Source: Betaproteobacteria bacterium (GTDB lineage: Bacteria; Pseudomonadota; Gammaproteobacteria; Burkholderiales; JACQAP01). From it: a stretch of 64,000 nt of DNA. The notes below the pieces were generated by a model that ran no database searches, was not told the DNA's origin, and saw only the letters and a list, made by a program, of their open reading frames with translations. Positions 1 through 9,485 of this stretch are shown here, piece after piece. Numbering within the stretch: position 1 is the stretch's first letter; each line of letters opens with the position of its first letter. The position numbers were made by a program, and so were the translations under genes. Location: contig JACQAP010000019.1 in the NCBI GenBank assembly GCA_016194905.1, forward strand, positions 62,001-126,000, read 5' to 3'.

Positions 1-114
1 GGCGAAATTGATCAGCTGAACGATCCCGTAAACCATTGTGTATCCCAGCGCGACGATGGCATACACGCTGCCCAGAGTTAGGCCGTTGACGAGTTGCTGA
101 AGGAAGATATCCAA
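1..114 (-). CDS. livH: LivH-type branched-chain amino-acid ABC permease, 5' fragment
   Basis: Only the first 38 codons are inside the window and the gene runs off the left edge. The reverse strand reads [20 protein letters not shown] and then [18 protein letters not shown], which is the very conserved first membrane segment of LivH permeases. The start is a TTG codon at 114, chosen because family members begin with the same MDIFLQQ residues. It lies downstream of the livJ-like gene on the same strand, as in other liv clusters. LivH is one of two inner-membrane permease subunits that move leucine, isoleucine and valine. The call rests on the N-terminus only. Confidence 0.85.
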   Translation of the reverse strand, partial: MDIFLQQLVNGLTLGSVYAIVALGYTMVYGIVQLINFA

Positions 115-125
115 GGTCGGCCGGG

Positions 126-182
126 CCGTAGTCAGTCAGGCCGTAGTCAGTCAGGCTGTGGTCCGTCAGCCTGTAGTCCGAC
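126..182. repeat. 15-bp tandem repeat, about four copies
   Basis: Two identical copies of CCGTAGTCAGTCAGG (126-140 and 141-155) are followed by two diverged copies (156-170 and 171-182). They fill the gap between livJ and livH. There are no spacers, so this is not a CRISPR array. Confidence 0.85.
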
Positions 183-244
183 AACTGCTAGCAAGTTCCG
201 TGCGGATGGCACAGCGCGCAGCCTGCGGTCGAAGACCCACCAAA

Positions 245-272
245 GAAAACAGCACCCGCAGGTGCCGTTTTC
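245..272 (-). terminator. Intrinsic terminator-like hairpin after livJ
   Basis: The stem GCACC/GGTGC (252-256 with 261-265) has a 4-nt loop and is flanked by an outer GAAAAC/GTTTTC pairing. On the minus strand it ends in TTTTC just past the livJ stop. The symmetric A and T tracts would let it work in both directions. It may reduce read-through from livJ into livH. Confidence 0.6.
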
Positions 273-293
273 ATATCGGAGCAACCGCACCGC

Positions 294-1532
294 CTACTTT
301 GCGGCTCCGCCTTTTACGAAATCCTCGAACTTGACCGACTTGCCGCCCTTGATGACGGCGACCGGCGTGATGGTGCCGTTCTTCATCGTGAAGATCGTCA
401 TTTCCGCATCCTTGCGGTCACCCTTCTCGTCGAATTCGATGTGGCCGCTCGCGCCGTCGTACTTGATCTTGGCAAGCTCCGGCAGATATTTCGCCGGATC
501 GACCGAATTGGTGGCCTGCATCGCAGCGATGAGCAGGTTGGTCGCATCGTAGGTAAACGGCGCGTAGATCAGCGGATCGGAATTGAACTTCTTCTTGAAT
601 GCATCCAGGAAAGCCTTGCTCGCTGCCTGCACCGGAATGCCGGCCTGCGAGCAGACCATGCCTTCGGATGCAGCACCGGCCAGCTCTTTCATCTTTTCGG
701 TGCACGCGCCGTCGCCAAACGAGAACACGGCCTTCAGGCCCAGTTCACGCCCCTGCTTGAGCAAAGGGCCACCGCCGGAATCCATGCCGCCGTAGAAAAT
801 CGCATCCGGACCCTTGCCTTTCAGCTTGGTCAGAATGGCTTTCCAATCGCGCGTTTCCTGTGTGCCTTTCTCGCGCGGCAGCACGTTGACGCCGGATGTC
901 TTCAATGTCTTCTCGACTTCGTTCGCGAGTCCCTCGCCATAGGCTGTGGCATCGTCGATCACCGCCACGGACTTTGGCTTGTGTTCGGAAACCAGATAAC
1001 TGGCGATCGCGGGCCCCTGCTGATCATCGCGGCCCACGGTACGGAACGCGACCTTGAAACCCTGCTCGGTCAGTTTGGGATTGGTCGCCGAACCGCTGAT
1101 CATCGGTATGCCGGCCTGGTTGTACACCGCCGAAGCTGGAATGGTTACGCCGGAATTCAGGTGTCCGACCACGCCAGCCACTTTCGCATCGGCAAATTTC
1201 TGCGCGATGATCGGACCCTTGTTTTCCTTGCCTTCGTCGTCTTCGCTGATCATCTCGAAGGCGACCTTCTCGCCGCCTATGGTCAGGCCTTTCGCATTGG
1301 CTTCCTCGATCGCGAGACGTACGCCGTTCTCGTTGTCCTTGCCCAGATGCGCAATGCCGCCGGTCAGCGGTGCCGCATGTCCGATCTTGACCACACGCTG
1401 TATCGACGATGCTTTTCCGGCCGTACCGGATTGCTCTTCCTTCTTGCCACAACCGGCCAGACCGAATGCCGCCACCGCAGCAAGGCCTGCCGCAACCCAT
1501 TTGAATTCGTTCGTCACGCCGAGAGCTTTCAT
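294..1532 (-). CDS. livJ: Branched-chain amino-acid ABC transporter substrate-binding lipoprotein
   Basis: A 412-residue periplasmic binding protein of the leucine-binding family (type I fold) that captures amino acids for the LivH permease encoded next. The N-terminus has a hydrophobic stretch and a lipobox (LAGC, Cys28), so the protein is probably a lipoprotein rather than a free periplasmic protein. The mature part has the family pattern VKIGHAAPLTGG near its start and SGVTIPASAVYNQAGIPMIS in the ligand domain. I chose the ATG at 1532 because AAGGGGA lies just upstream. A 25-codon longer reading is open, but it would run through the -10 promoter box at 1578-1583. Exact substrate preference cannot be read from sequence. 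Confidence 0.93.
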   Translation of the reverse strand: MKALGVTNEFKWVAAGLAAVAAFGLAGCGKKEEQSGTAGKASSIQRVVKIGHAAPLTGGIAHLGKDNENGVRLAIEEANAKGLTIGGEKVAFEMISEDDEGKENKGPIIAQKFADAKVAGVVGHLNSGVTIPASAVYNQAGIPMISGSATNPKLTEQGFKVAFRTVGRDDQQGPAIASYLVSEHKPKSVAVIDDATAYGEGLANEVEKTLKTSGVNVLPREKGTQETRDWKAILTKLKGKGPDAIFYGGMDSGGGPLLKQGRELGLKAVFSFGDGACTEKMKELAGAASEGMVCSQAGIPVQAASKAFLDAFKKKFNSDPLIYAPFTYDATNLLIAAMQATNSVDPAKYLPELAKIKYDGASGHIEFDEKGDRKDAEMTIFTMKNGTITPVAVIKGGKSVKFEDFVKGGAAK

Positions 1533-1577
1533 GTCTGCAGTCCCCTTGTTGTTTGTAGCTTGAGCCGGTTTGCCCGG

Positions 1578-1607
1578 ATTATCCGCCAGCGATTTAAGCG
1601 TTGTCAA
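1578..1607 (-). promoter_or_regulatory. Sigma70-type promoter of livJ
   Basis: On the minus strand there is a perfect TTGACA -35 box (1607-1602), an 18-nt spacer and a GATAAT -10 box (1583-1578). Predicted transcription starts near 1570, about 40 nt before the livJ start codon. Confidence 0.65.
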
Positions 1608-1652
1608 TTTGGGCCGTTAATTCATCAAGTTGTGCATGGACAGCGAAACCGA

Positions 1653-1683
1653 CAAAAAACAAAAAGGCCGGCATTCGCCGGCC
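1653..1683 (-). terminator. Rho-independent terminator of the cytochrome c gene
   Basis: A 7-bp GC stem GGCCGGC/GCCGGCC (1666-1672 with 1677-1683) has a 4-nt loop. On the minus strand it is followed by TTTTTGTTTTTTG. It lies 28 nt past the cytochrome stop codon. Confidence 0.85.
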
Positions 1684-1710
1684 TTCCCCGCTGCAACTGC
1701 GATGACGTTA

Positions 1711-2028
1711 TTACAGGGACAATATCCAAGCTACAAGGAGCTTGGCCTCGTCTTCCTTGACCGGATTGGGCGGCATGGGAATCGTACCCCATACACCGCC
1801 TCCGCCATTGATCACTTTCTTGATCAGCACTGCTTCCGCGTCCTTGTTGCCCTTGTACTTCTTGGACACTTCGGTGTAGGCGGGACCGACCAGCTTCGTG
1901 GCGACAGCGTGACAGGCGAGGCAATTCTTGGCCTGTGCCAGCGCCTTCGCTTTTTCGGCATCTGCCGCGTTCGCACTACAGGCCAGCGCCAGACCCGCCG
2001 TCGCCGCGATCATCAGGAGTTTCTTCAT
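1711..2028 (-). CDS. Small periplasmic cytochrome c (class I, c551/c552-like)
   Basis: A 105-residue precursor with a signal peptide ending at ANA (residues 19-21). It carries one heme-binding site, CLACH (residues 36-40), and a likely axial methionine at Met85 in the IPMPPNP loop. Size and layout fit the small monoheme electron shuttles that pass electrons between bc1-type complexes and terminal reductases or oxidases. It is a single-gene unit with its own promoter-like boxes and a strong terminator. The partner enzyme is not evident from the neighbours. Confidence 0.93.
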   Translation of the reverse strand: MKKLLMIAATAGLALACSANAADAEKAKALAQAKNCLACHAVATKLVGPAYTEVSKKYKGNKDAEAVLIKKVINGGGGVWGTIPMPPNPVKEDEAKLLVAWILSL

Positions 2029-2070
2029 TTACGAGCGCCTTTCATTACGAGTTGATTTGGACCGCAGGGC

Positions 2071-2099
2071 ATTTTATCGGCTTTGGTCTACTTTGAAAA
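2071..2099 (-). promoter_or_regulatory. Possible promoter of the cytochrome c gene
   Basis: The minus strand has TTTTCA (2099-2094), a 17-nt spacer and TAAAAT (2076-2071), about 45 nt before the start codon. The -10 is good and the -35 is weak. Confidence 0.4.
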
Positions 2100-2110
2100 C
2101 CTTCAGGCAT

Positions 2111-4147
2111 TTACCCGGTTTCGAGATTCGCGAGTAATGCCTGAACATCCCCGACCGGTGCCAGGCAGATAACGCCGCGGCAGAGATAAGCGTTGACAGT
2201 GGCGCCGACGGGCTTGTTCAACACCCCCGGCAGATCGGACGACGCCGAGTCGACCGCCAACGTCATCGCGTCCGGCAGATATCTGCTTGAAAGCGTCTGC
2301 TGCCATGGACGCAGTGCATCCCGCGGTCCGCGCAGCACGATCACCCTGGTCGGTTCCAACACTTCCTCTAGGCCGGTACAAAGAGTGGAAAATCCTCCGG
2401 GCTGCCGCAGCATCACCGGATAAAAAAGCCGGACCGCCTTGTCAGCCGCTTGCAGATAGCGCGATTCGCCAAGCAGATGGCCGAGGCGCGTGAGCACCAG
2501 CGCCGCTACGCCGTTTCCAGAAGGCGTGGCGTTGTCCGCACCCGGTTTGGGCCGCAGAATCAGCGCTTCGTGGTCGTCGCTGGTGAAGAAAAAACCACCG
2601 GCGGCCCGATCTTCGAAGCGCTCGAACAGCGTGTCGGCGAGTGCGGTCGCGAGTTGCAGGTCGCCAGCCGCAAACTCGGCCTGCAACATCTCCAGCGATG
2701 CGGCAAGCAAAAAAGCATAGTCGTCCAGATACCCGTTCAGATGTGCACGGCCGTTCTTGTACGTCGCCAGCAGCCGTCCTTGCTTCCACATTGTTGCTGT
2801 GACGAAATTCATCGCGCCGCGCGCCGACACGTGCCAGTCGTCGCGTCCGAATACGCGAGCGGCGTGGGCCATGCCTTCGATCATCAACGCATTCCAGCTG
2901 GTGAGAATTTTCTCGTCCCGGCCCGGACGCACACGCTTGTCGCGCGCCACGAACAACTTGGCGCGAGCACTTTGCAACAAGGATTCGCACTCCTGCAGGT
3001 TGCGACCCGCCTTTGCTGCGACACTTTCCATCGGTTGCGCCATGTAGGGATTCCAGGCGTGGTCTTCGAAATTCGGCGCACGGTCGAGTCCGAAATAAGC
3101 GGCCGCGATCTCATATTCATCTTCGGTTAGCGGCGCGGCGAATTCCTCGCGTGACCAGACGTAAAACTTGCCTTCCTCGTGCTCCGAGTCCGCGTCGAGC
3201 GAAGAGTAGTAACCGCCTTCGGGAGATTGCATCTCGCGCATCACCCAGCCCGCGGTCTCCTCGCAAATACGCTTGAACAGGGGTTCCCCGGTGACCAACC
3301 AGGCGTCCGCATACAGGCGTAACAGCGGGCCGTTGTCGTAGAGCATTTTCTCGAAGTGCGGGATCAGCCAGCAGGCATCCGTACTGTAGCGGCAGAATCC
3401 GCCGCCGAGCTGATCGTAGATTCCGCCCTGCGCCATTTTCCTGAGCGTCAGGATCACCAGATCGCGCAGACGCGTGTCACCCGTCGATCGGGACACGCGC
3501 AGGCAGAATGCGAGCTCGAAAGGGTGCGGGAATTTCGGTGCGGCTCCGATTCCGCCGTGGATTTCATCGAAACCCGATTGCAATTCGGCGGCCGCCATTG
3601 TGATCGGTCTACGGCTCATTTCGACTGCATCGGCAGCAGCGGGCAGCGTGCCTGCGAGAAATTCGAGCAGGGATTCGTTCTGCCGGTCGATTTCGCTGCG
3701 CTTCTCGCGGTAAACAGCGGCGATTTTCTCCAGCAGTTCGCCAAACCCCGGCAGTCCGTAACGTGAAGTCTTGGGAAAGTAGGTGCCGCCGAAAAACGGT
3801 TTCTGCGCCGGCGTCAGGAACATGGTGAGCGGCCACCCGCCGGAGCGCCGCGTCAGCAGATGGTGGGCGGTCTGGTAAATCTGGTCGAGGTCCGGGCGCT
3901 CTTCGCGATCGACTTTGATATTCACGAACAACGCGTTCATGATCGCGGCGGTTCCCGGATCCTCGAAGGACTCGTGTGCCATGACGTGGCACCAATGGCA
4001 GGCGGAATAGCCGACCGACAGCAGGATCGGCTTGTCGTGGTCGCGTGCAAGCTCGAGCGCTTCTTCGCCCCACGGATGCCAGTCCACCGGGTTGTCGGCG
4101 TGTTGCTGCAGATAAGGGCTGGTTTCGCGTGCAAGCCGGTTCGGCAT
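2111..4147 (-). CDS. YyaL/SSP411-family protein with N-terminal thioredoxin-like domain (DUF255)
   Basis: A 678-residue cytoplasmic protein. Residues 1-165 form a thioredoxin-like domain with the family start [21 protein letters not shown]-type pattern and a CHWC redox motif (Cys50, Cys53). The rest is an (alpha/alpha)6-barrel, glycosidase-like region seen in bacterial YyaL and mammalian SPATA20. The biochemical role of the family is not established. The ATG at 4147 matches the usual family N-terminus; a longer in-frame reading would run deep into ubiD. The start codon lies 2 nt past the ubiD stop, so the two genes are probably cotranscribed. Confidence 0.9.
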   Translation of the reverse strand: MPNRLARETSPYLQQHADNPVDWHPWGEEALELARDHDKPILLSVGYSACHWCHVMAHESFEDPGTAAIMNALFVNIKVDREERPDLDQIYQTAHHLLTRRSGGWPLTMFLTPAQKPFFGGTYFPKTSRYGLPGFGELLEKIAAVYREKRSEIDRQNESLLEFLAGTLPAAADAVEMSRRPITMAAAELQSGFDEIHGGIGAAPKFPHPFELAFCLRVSRSTGDTRLRDLVILTLRKMAQGGIYDQLGGGFCRYSTDACWLIPHFEKMLYDNGPLLRLYADAWLVTGEPLFKRICEETAGWVMREMQSPEGGYYSSLDADSEHEEGKFYVWSREEFAAPLTEDEYEIAAAYFGLDRAPNFEDHAWNPYMAQPMESVAAKAGRNLQECESLLQSARAKLFVARDKRVRPGRDEKILTSWNALMIEGMAHAARVFGRDDWHVSARGAMNFVTATMWKQGRLLATYKNGRAHLNGYLDDYAFLLAASLEMLQAEFAAGDLQLATALADTLFERFEDRAAGGFFFTSDDHEALILRPKPGADNATPSGNGVAALVLTRLGHLLGESRYLQAADKAVRLFYPVMLRQPGGFSTLCTGLEEVLEPTRVIVLRGPRDALRPWQQTLSSRYLPDAMTLAVDSASSDLPGVLNKPVGATVNAYLCRGVICLAPVGDVQALLANLETG

Positions 4148-4149
4148 GG

Positions 4150-5613
4150 CTAAAGCCCCAGCTCGCTCCAGAGCTCGTCGATCCGGCGTTTGACTCCCGC
4201 GTCCATTGCGATCGGAACGCCCCACTTGCGGTTGGTCTCGCCGGGCCATTTATTGGTGGCATCGAGTCCCATTTTCGAACCGAGTCCGGAAACCGGACTG
4301 GCAAAATCGAGATAGTCGATCGGCGTATTTTCCGCAATGAGGGTATCGCGTGCCGGGTCGACGCGGGTCGTGATGGCCCAGATCACTTCCTTCCAGTCGC
4401 GCACGTCGATGTCGTCGTCCACGACGATGATGAACTTGGTGTACATGAACTGGCGCAGGTAGGACCAGATGCCGAACATGACGCGCTTGGCATGCCCGGC
4501 ATACTGCTTGCGCATGCTGACCACGGCGATGCGGTAGGAGCAGCCTTCCGGCGGCAGATAGAAATCCACGATCTCGGGAAACTGTTTCGTGAGCAGCGGC
4601 ACGAACACTTCGTTCAGCGCCACACCGAGAACGGACGGCTCGTCCGGTGGCTTGCCGGTGTAGGTGCTGTGATAGACCGGGTCACGACGCAGGGTGATGC
4701 GCTCGATGGTGAACACCGGGAAGTTTTCCTGCTCGTTGTAATAACCCGTGTGATCGCCGAACGGTCCCTCCAGCGCGGTCTCGCCCGGCTGGATGATGCC
4801 TTCGAGGACAATTTCACTGGACGCCGGCACCTGCAGATCGGAACCGAGGCATTTGACCAACTCGGTCCTGGAGCCGCGCAGAAGTCCCGCGAACTGGTAT
4901 TCGGAGAGCGAGTCCGGCACCGGCGTCACGGCGCCGAGTATCGTTGCCGGATCGGCGCCGAGCGCGACAGCGATCGGAAACGCCTGGCCGGGATTGGCGT
5001 CGCAATGGTCACGGTAGTCCAGCGCGCCGCCGCGATGCGCCAGCCAGCGCATGATGACCTTGTTCGGCGCGATCACCTGCTGGCGATAGATGCCGAGATT
5101 CTGGCGCGGTTTGCGCGGACCGCGCGTGACGGTCAGACCCCAGGTGATCAGCGGACCGGCGTCGCCCGGCCAACAGGTCTGAATCGGCAGTTTGCCGAGA
5201 TCCACGTCCTTGCCTTCCCACACGACTTCCTGGCACGGCGCGCTGCCGACGATCTTCGGCGCCATGTTCATCACCTGCTTGAGTACCGGCAGTTTGTCCC
5301 AAGCGTCCTTCAAGCCCGACGGCGGCTCGGGTTCCTTCAGATAGGCGAGCAGCTTGCCGACTTCCTTCAGCGCTGCCACCGATTCCTCTCCCATGCCCAT
5401 CGCCACGCGTTGCGGCGTGCCGAACAAATTCGCCAGAACCGGAATCGAAAAGCCTTTTGGCCTTTCGAACAACAGCGCCGGTCCCTGCGTCTTCAGCACG
5501 CGATCGCAGATCTCAGTCATTTCCAGATAGGGTGATACCTCTGTGGCGATGCGTCTGAGTTCGCCCTGTTTTTCCAGTTGGCCGATGAAATCGCGGAGAT
5601 CGTGGTAGCGCAT
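4150..5613 (-). CDS. ubiD: 4-hydroxy-3-polyprenylbenzoate decarboxylase UbiD
   Basis: A 487-residue prenylated-FMN-dependent decarboxylase that removes the ring carboxyl group in ubiquinone biosynthesis. The length matches E. coli UbiD (about 497). The N-terminus [19 protein letters not shown] and the later segments [20 protein letters not shown] and [11 protein letters not shown] are typical of UbiD. It lies 12 nt downstream of an SDR gene and shares the strand with ubiA further upstream, which supports a ubiquinone role over other UbiD-like decarboxylases. The flavin prenyltransferase UbiX is not in this window. Confidence 0.95.
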   Translation of the reverse strand: MRYHDLRDFIGQLEKQGELRRIATEVSPYLEMTEICDRVLKTQGPALLFERPKGFSIPVLANLFGTPQRVAMGMGEESVAALKEVGKLLAYLKEPEPPSGLKDAWDKLPVLKQVMNMAPKIVGSAPCQEVVWEGKDVDLGKLPIQTCWPGDAGPLITWGLTVTRGPRKPRQNLGIYRQQVIAPNKVIMRWLAHRGGALDYRDHCDANPGQAFPIAVALGADPATILGAVTPVPDSLSEYQFAGLLRGSRTELVKCLGSDLQVPASSEIVLEGIIQPGETALEGPFGDHTGYYNEQENFPVFTIERITLRRDPVYHSTYTGKPPDEPSVLGVALNEVFVPLLTKQFPEIVDFYLPPEGCSYRIAVVSMRKQYAGHAKRVMFGIWSYLRQFMYTKFIIVVDDDIDVRDWKEVIWAITTRVDPARDTLIAENTPIDYLDFASPVSGLGSKMGLDATNKWPGETNRKWGVPIAMDAGVKRRIDELWSELGL

Positions 5614-5625
5614 GCGCGTCGGCGT

Positions 5626-6399
5626 TCAGATGATCGGGTTGGCACCGCCGTCCATCGGGATCACGGCACCCGTGACATAAGCGGCCTGATCGGAGGCCAG
5701 AAACAGCGCGACGCCGGCGATGTCCTTTGGGTCTGCATAACGACCCAAGGGCACGCGCGCCTGGCCTTGCTCGAGTACTTGTTCCGCCGTGGTGCCTTTG
5801 GCCTTGGCCTCGAGTTCGAGCCCTTCGCGGATGCGGTCGGTGATAGTGGCACCGGGATTGATCGCATTGATGCGCACACCGAATTTGCCGTAAACGCTGG
5901 CCAGGCCGACCGTAGCCAGCATCAGCGCGGAATTGGCCGCACCGCCCGGCAGGTGGATCGACGAGGCGACCTTGCCGCCGGTGCCGATAATGTTGACCAC
6001 GTTGCCGCGCTTGCGATCGCGCATCGACGGCAGCAAGGCGTCCATCGCGTGGATATAGGTGAAGTACTTGGCATCCATCGCCGCGTGCCAGGCCTGCGCG
6101 TCCAATTCGTCCGGCAGATAACGCTTCGCCGCGCCGGCGGAGTTCACCAGCACGTCAATCGGACCAATCGCTTCTTCAGCTTCACGCGCCATCCGCTTCG
6201 CATCGTCTGCACGCGTGAGATCGGCTGCGATCCGCGTGATCTTCCCCAGCAGTGCGGCCGCCCTGTCCAGATTGCCGCGGTCGCGCGAGACGATGGCGAC
6301 CTTCGCCCCTTCATCGAGGAAGGCGCGCGCGCACGCCAGTCCTATCCCCTTGCTGCCCCCGGTGATCAATACCGAGCGGTTCTTCAAATCGAGTTCCAT
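5626..6399 (-). CDS. SDR-family protein with atypical active site
   Basis: A 257-residue short-chain dehydrogenase/reductase with an N-terminal cofactor motif TGGSKGIG (residues 13-20), an NSAGA turn (86-90) and the C-terminal signature for a Rossmann SDR. The usual catalytic Tyr-x-x-x-Lys is not visible. Where YSASKAAL would be expected, the protein reads GGAANSAL (152-159), and the catalytic Ser position is in a Gly/Thr-rich stretch. Dinucleotide binding is likely, but classical proton-relay chemistry is doubtful. The gene sits between ubiA and ubiD on the same strand. A link to quinone biosynthesis is only suggested by position. Confidence 0.8.
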   Translation of the reverse strand: MELDLKNRSVLITGGSKGIGLACARAFLDEGAKVAIVSRDRGNLDRAAALLGKITRIAADLTRADDAKRMAREAEEAIGPIDVLVNSAGAAKRYLPDELDAQAWHAAMDAKYFTYIHAMDALLPSMRDRKRGNVVNIIGTGGKVASSIHLPGGAANSALMLATVGLASVYGKFGVRINAINPGATITDRIREGLELEAKAKGTTAEQVLEQGQARVPLGRYADPKDIAGVALFLASDQAAYVTGAVIPMDGGANPII

Positions 6400-6472
6400 G
6401 TTGGTTGTCTCTTCGTGGATTGATTCGCGCCGTTACCGCGGGGACGCCGGCTTGCCGGAACGACTTTGCCGG

Positions 6473-7345
6473 TCAAATATGTTTCTGGAAATAGAAGCTC
6501 GCGAAGATGCCGGCGAAGATCGCCGCGCCGACCCAGTTGTTGTTCCGAAACGCGCGGAAGCATCCGGCCGGATCGCGATCCCGGATCATCCGGTGCTGGA
6601 CTGCAACCAGGCCGGCCGCAACAGCCAATCCGAGGTAGAAATACCAGCCTGGCCGGAACAGCCTGCCGATCCATATCATGATCAGGAGAAAAAGGACATG
6701 ACAGCCCATCACGGCGGCGACATCATGGCGGCCGAATGTAATCGCGGAAGTGCGAATGCCGATCTTGCGATCGTCTTCCCGGTCCACCATCGCGTATTCG
6801 GTGTCATAGGCGATCGCCCAGAACACGTTCGCCGCCAGCAGTACCCACGCCCCCCACGGCACATGGTCAGTGTGCGCAGCGAAGGCCATCGGGATACCAA
6901 AACCGAAAGCCAGACCCAGAACGGCTTGCGGCACGGCAAAGAAACGCTTCGCGAATGGATAAATCGCCGCAATGATGACAGCGACAACGGACAATTTGAT
7001 GGTTAGTGAGTTCAGCTGCATGACCAGAGCAAACGACGCCAGGATCAACACCACGGCCACCATCAATGCTTCCATCGGTCTGATCTGTCCGGTTGCCAGC
7101 GGACGTTCCCGCGTTCGCGCCACCCTGGCATCGAAATCGCGGTCGGCATAGTCATTGATGGCGCAACCCGCCGAACGCATCAGCACGGTACCCAGGACAA
7201 AGATCCAGACGATGGTCCAGTCAGGACGACCCCGCGAGGACAACCACAATGCCCACAACGTCGGCCACAACAGCAACAGAATTCCGATCGGCTTGTCGAG
7301 CCGGATCAACTTCTCGTACGCAGTCAGACGCTCGATGAAAGTCAT
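6473..7345 (-). CDS. ubiA: 4-hydroxybenzoate polyprenyltransferase UbiA
   Basis: A 290-residue polytopic inner-membrane prenyltransferase that joins the polyprenyl tail to 4-hydroxybenzoate, an early step of ubiquinone synthesis. Both Mg-pyrophosphate motifs are present: NDYADRDFD (residues 64-72) and the second one around [12 protein letters not shown]. The ATG at 7345 gives the family N-terminus. It starts 10 nt after the hyfI-like stop codon, so it may be transcribed with the Hyf-like operon. That link would place quinone synthesis and a membrane complex related to complex I on one transcript. Confidence 0.95.
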   Translation of the reverse strand: MTFIERLTAYEKLIRLDKPIGILLLLWPTLWALWLSSRGRPDWTIVWIFVLGTVLMRSAGCAINDYADRDFDARVARTRERPLATGQIRPMEALMVAVVLILASFALVMQLNSLTIKLSVVAVIIAAIYPFAKRFFAVPQAVLGLAFGFGIPMAFAAHTDHVPWGAWVLLAANVFWAIAYDTEYAMVDREDDRKIGIRTSAITFGRHDVAAVMGCHVLFLLIMIWIGRLFRPGWYFYLGLAVAAGLVAVQHRMIRDRDPAGCFRAFRNNNWVGAAIFAGIFASFYFQKHI

Positions 7346-7355
7346 TGCAGTGCCG

Positions 7356-7877
7356 TCAGCCCCTGGGCTTGCCTTGCGCGATTGCGGTGAGAACACCCTG
7401 CATGATCGCATAGGGCGTGGGCGGGCAGCCGGGCACTGTGACGTCGACCGGGATCACGTTCGACACCCGGCCGCAACTGGCGTAGCCCTCGCCGAAGATG
7501 CCGCCGGTACAGCCGCAGTCGCCGATCGCCACCACCAGCTTGGGGTCGGGGGTGGCGTCGTAGGTGCGCCTGAGCGCCACCTCCATGTGGCGGGACACGG
7601 GACCGGTGACCAGCAGCATGTCGGCATGGCGCGGACTAGCGGAAAAACGAATGCCCAATCCCTCCAGATTGTAGTAAGGATTGTTGCAGGCATTGATCTC
7701 CAGCTCGCAGCCGTTGCAGGAGCCGGCGTCGACGTGACGAATCGTCAGCGCGCCTGCAAACGAGGCCAGCACTTCTTGCTTCAGCCGTTGCGACAACGCA
7801 CGCATCGCCTCGTCCGGCTGCGGCGGCGCCTCGGTCTTGATGCCGGTGAGTGCGATTTGTTTCAGAATTTGATACAT
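7356..7877 (-). CDS. hyfI: HyfI/NuoB-like [4Fe-4S] subunit
   Basis: A 173-residue small subunit related to HyfI/HycG and NuoB. It keeps the cluster-binding cysteines: CNGC (Cys54, Cys57), a Cys in the DCGCTGG loop (Cys121 or Cys123) and Cys151 in PGCPP. These would hold the terminal (N2-like) [4Fe-4S] cluster facing the large subunit. It is the last gene of the hyfB-C-E-F-G-I set. With an intact cluster here and no NiFe site in the partner, the complex probably passes electrons to or from something other than hydrogen. Confidence 0.9.
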   Translation of the reverse strand: MYQILKQIALTGIKTEAPPQPDEAMRALSQRLKQEVLASFAGALTIRHVDAGSCNGCELEINACNNPYYNLEGLGIRFSASPRHADMLLVTGPVSRHMEVALRRTYDATPDPKLVVAIGDCGCTGGIFGEGYASCGRVSNVIPVDVTVPGCPPTPYAIMQGVLTAIAQGKPRG

Positions 7878-7940
7878 GTCAAGACCTGACTAACTACACA
7901 GACACGGAGGTACGAAGAAAGCTCTGTGGTGAACATAGCG

Positions 7941-9479
7941 CTACAGATCGTGGCCGCTGTAGGAAAGATTGAACGATTTGTTGATGAGCGGGAAATCCGG
8001 AACGATGTTGCCGATCACCGCGTGCTCCAGCAGCGGCCAGTTCTGCCAGGACGGATCATGCGGATGGCAGCGGGCGACCCGTCCGTCCGGCCCCGTTTCC
8101 AGAGCAACCAGTACTTCGCCGCGCCAGCCTTCCACCCAGCCCAGGCCAAAGCTGCCTTCCGTCACGGCGGATATCGGTTCTCGATGCGGTCCAACGGGTA
8201 GCCGATCGAGGAGGGTCCGTATCAAACGCAGCGACTCGAGGACCTCTTCGAAGCGCACCGTGACACGGGCCGCGACGTCGCCATTGCGGTGCGTGGCCAT
8301 GCGCACCTCGAGCTGGTCGTAAGGCGCCCAGCCGAATTGCGCCCGCAGGTCCCAGGACTGCGCGCTGGCGCGCCCGGCGAGTCCGGTTAGGCCCATTTTC
8401 GCAGCCAGCTCCGGCGCCACCTTGCCGCAGTTGATAAAGCGATCCTGCAACCCGGCGTGATCGTCGTAGACGGACTTGAGCGCCCGGACATCTTTCTCCA
8501 CCGCGTCGGCTTCGAGCGCGATGCGCGACCAGGCCTCGCGGTCGAGGTCGCACGCCATGCCTCCCGGCACGATCGCATCCATCAAGTAGCGGTGCCCGAA
8601 TGCCATCGCGTTGGTGCGCAGCCAGTCTTCCTTGAGGCGCGAGAACTGCGCCAGGCCGAACGCCAACCCGGCATCGTTGCCGATGAAGCCGAGATCGCCC
8701 AGATGATTGGCGACCCGTTCGCGTTCCAGGCAGAGCGCGCGCAGCCAGGCCGCGCGCGCCGGGATCGTCAATTGCGCCACCCCTTCGACCGCCATCGAAT
8801 AAGCCCAGGCATACGCCACGGTGGAATCGCCGCTGACCCGGCCGGCCAGTCGCACCCCTTCCTCCAGCGTCATCTGCTCGAAGCGCCGCTCGATGCCCTT
8901 GTGCGTATAACCCAGGCGCTCTTCCAGGCGCAACACCCGCTCGCCGAGAATCGAGAAGCGGAAATGTCCCGGCTCGATCGTGCCGGCATGAACCGGCCCG
9001 ACCGGAATTTCATGCACACCTTCGCCGCTGACCGGCACGAAGGCATAGTTGTCCTGGCCGCCCGGCGTAGCAAGGGCCGGATCGAAATCGTGACGCAGCG
9101 GGTGGGCATGGCGCGGCCAGCTACCATGGCGCAACCATGAGCGCTGGTCGCGCGCACCCTCCGCGGCAATGCCGAGCATGTCGGACACGGCTCGCTGCAT
9201 GCGATTGGCCGCCGGGAACAGATCGCTCAGGTCCGGAAAAGCGGACTGCACCGGCAACGAGATCCACAACAGCCCGGCACGGATGGTGAAAGCGGCGTGC
9301 ACGGCAAAGACCCGGTTGCGGCTGCGCCAGTCGGAACCCCAGATCGCGACCAACCGGCCGCCCTGATCGAGCACGCCCTGCGCGGTTTCGCGCCACTCGC
9401 GCGCATTCACTGTGCCGCGCCATGCCGCTACCGCGCCGGGAAGCGGTGTCGTTAAATAGGTGAACTCCGTGTCGGCCAT
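7941..9479 (-). CDS. hyfG: HyfG/NuoCD-like large subunit lacking NiFe-binding cysteines
   Basis: A 512-residue fusion of a NuoC-like N-terminal domain (about 1-120) and a NuoD/hydrogenase large-subunit-like domain (about 150-512). The segment EIPVGPVHAGTIEPGHFRF is typical of the family. Hydrogenases bind nickel through two CxxC motifs, one near RxCGxC and one near the C-terminus. Here the first position reads GRVSGDST and the C-terminal part has only CHPHDPS, so both motifs are absent. The protein therefore cannot hold a NiFe site. This is the hallmark of energy-converting hydrogenase-related (Ehr) complexes. It starts 6 nt after hyfF ends. Confidence 0.88.
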   Translation of the reverse strand: MADTEFTYLTTPLPGAVAAWRGTVNAREWRETAQGVLDQGGRLVAIWGSDWRSRNRVFAVHAAFTIRAGLLWISLPVQSAFPDLSDLFPAANRMQRAVSDMLGIAAEGARDQRSWLRHGSWPRHAHPLRHDFDPALATPGGQDNYAFVPVSGEGVHEIPVGPVHAGTIEPGHFRFSILGERVLRLEERLGYTHKGIERRFEQMTLEEGVRLAGRVSGDSTVAYAWAYSMAVEGVAQLTIPARAAWLRALCLERERVANHLGDLGFIGNDAGLAFGLAQFSRLKEDWLRTNAMAFGHRYLMDAIVPGGMACDLDREAWSRIALEADAVEKDVRALKSVYDDHAGLQDRFINCGKVAPELAAKMGLTGLAGRASAQSWDLRAQFGWAPYDQLEVRMATHRNGDVAARVTVRFEEVLESLRLIRTLLDRLPVGPHREPISAVTEGSFGLGWVEGWRGEVLVALETGPDGRVARCHPHDPSWQNWPLLEHAVIGNIVPDFPLINKSFNLSYSGHDL

Positions 9480-9485
9480 GTCCGC

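Noticed and set aside
126-182. Possible CRISPR array
   Set aside because: The 15-bp units are directly adjacent with no spacers, the units are too short and there are no cas genes.
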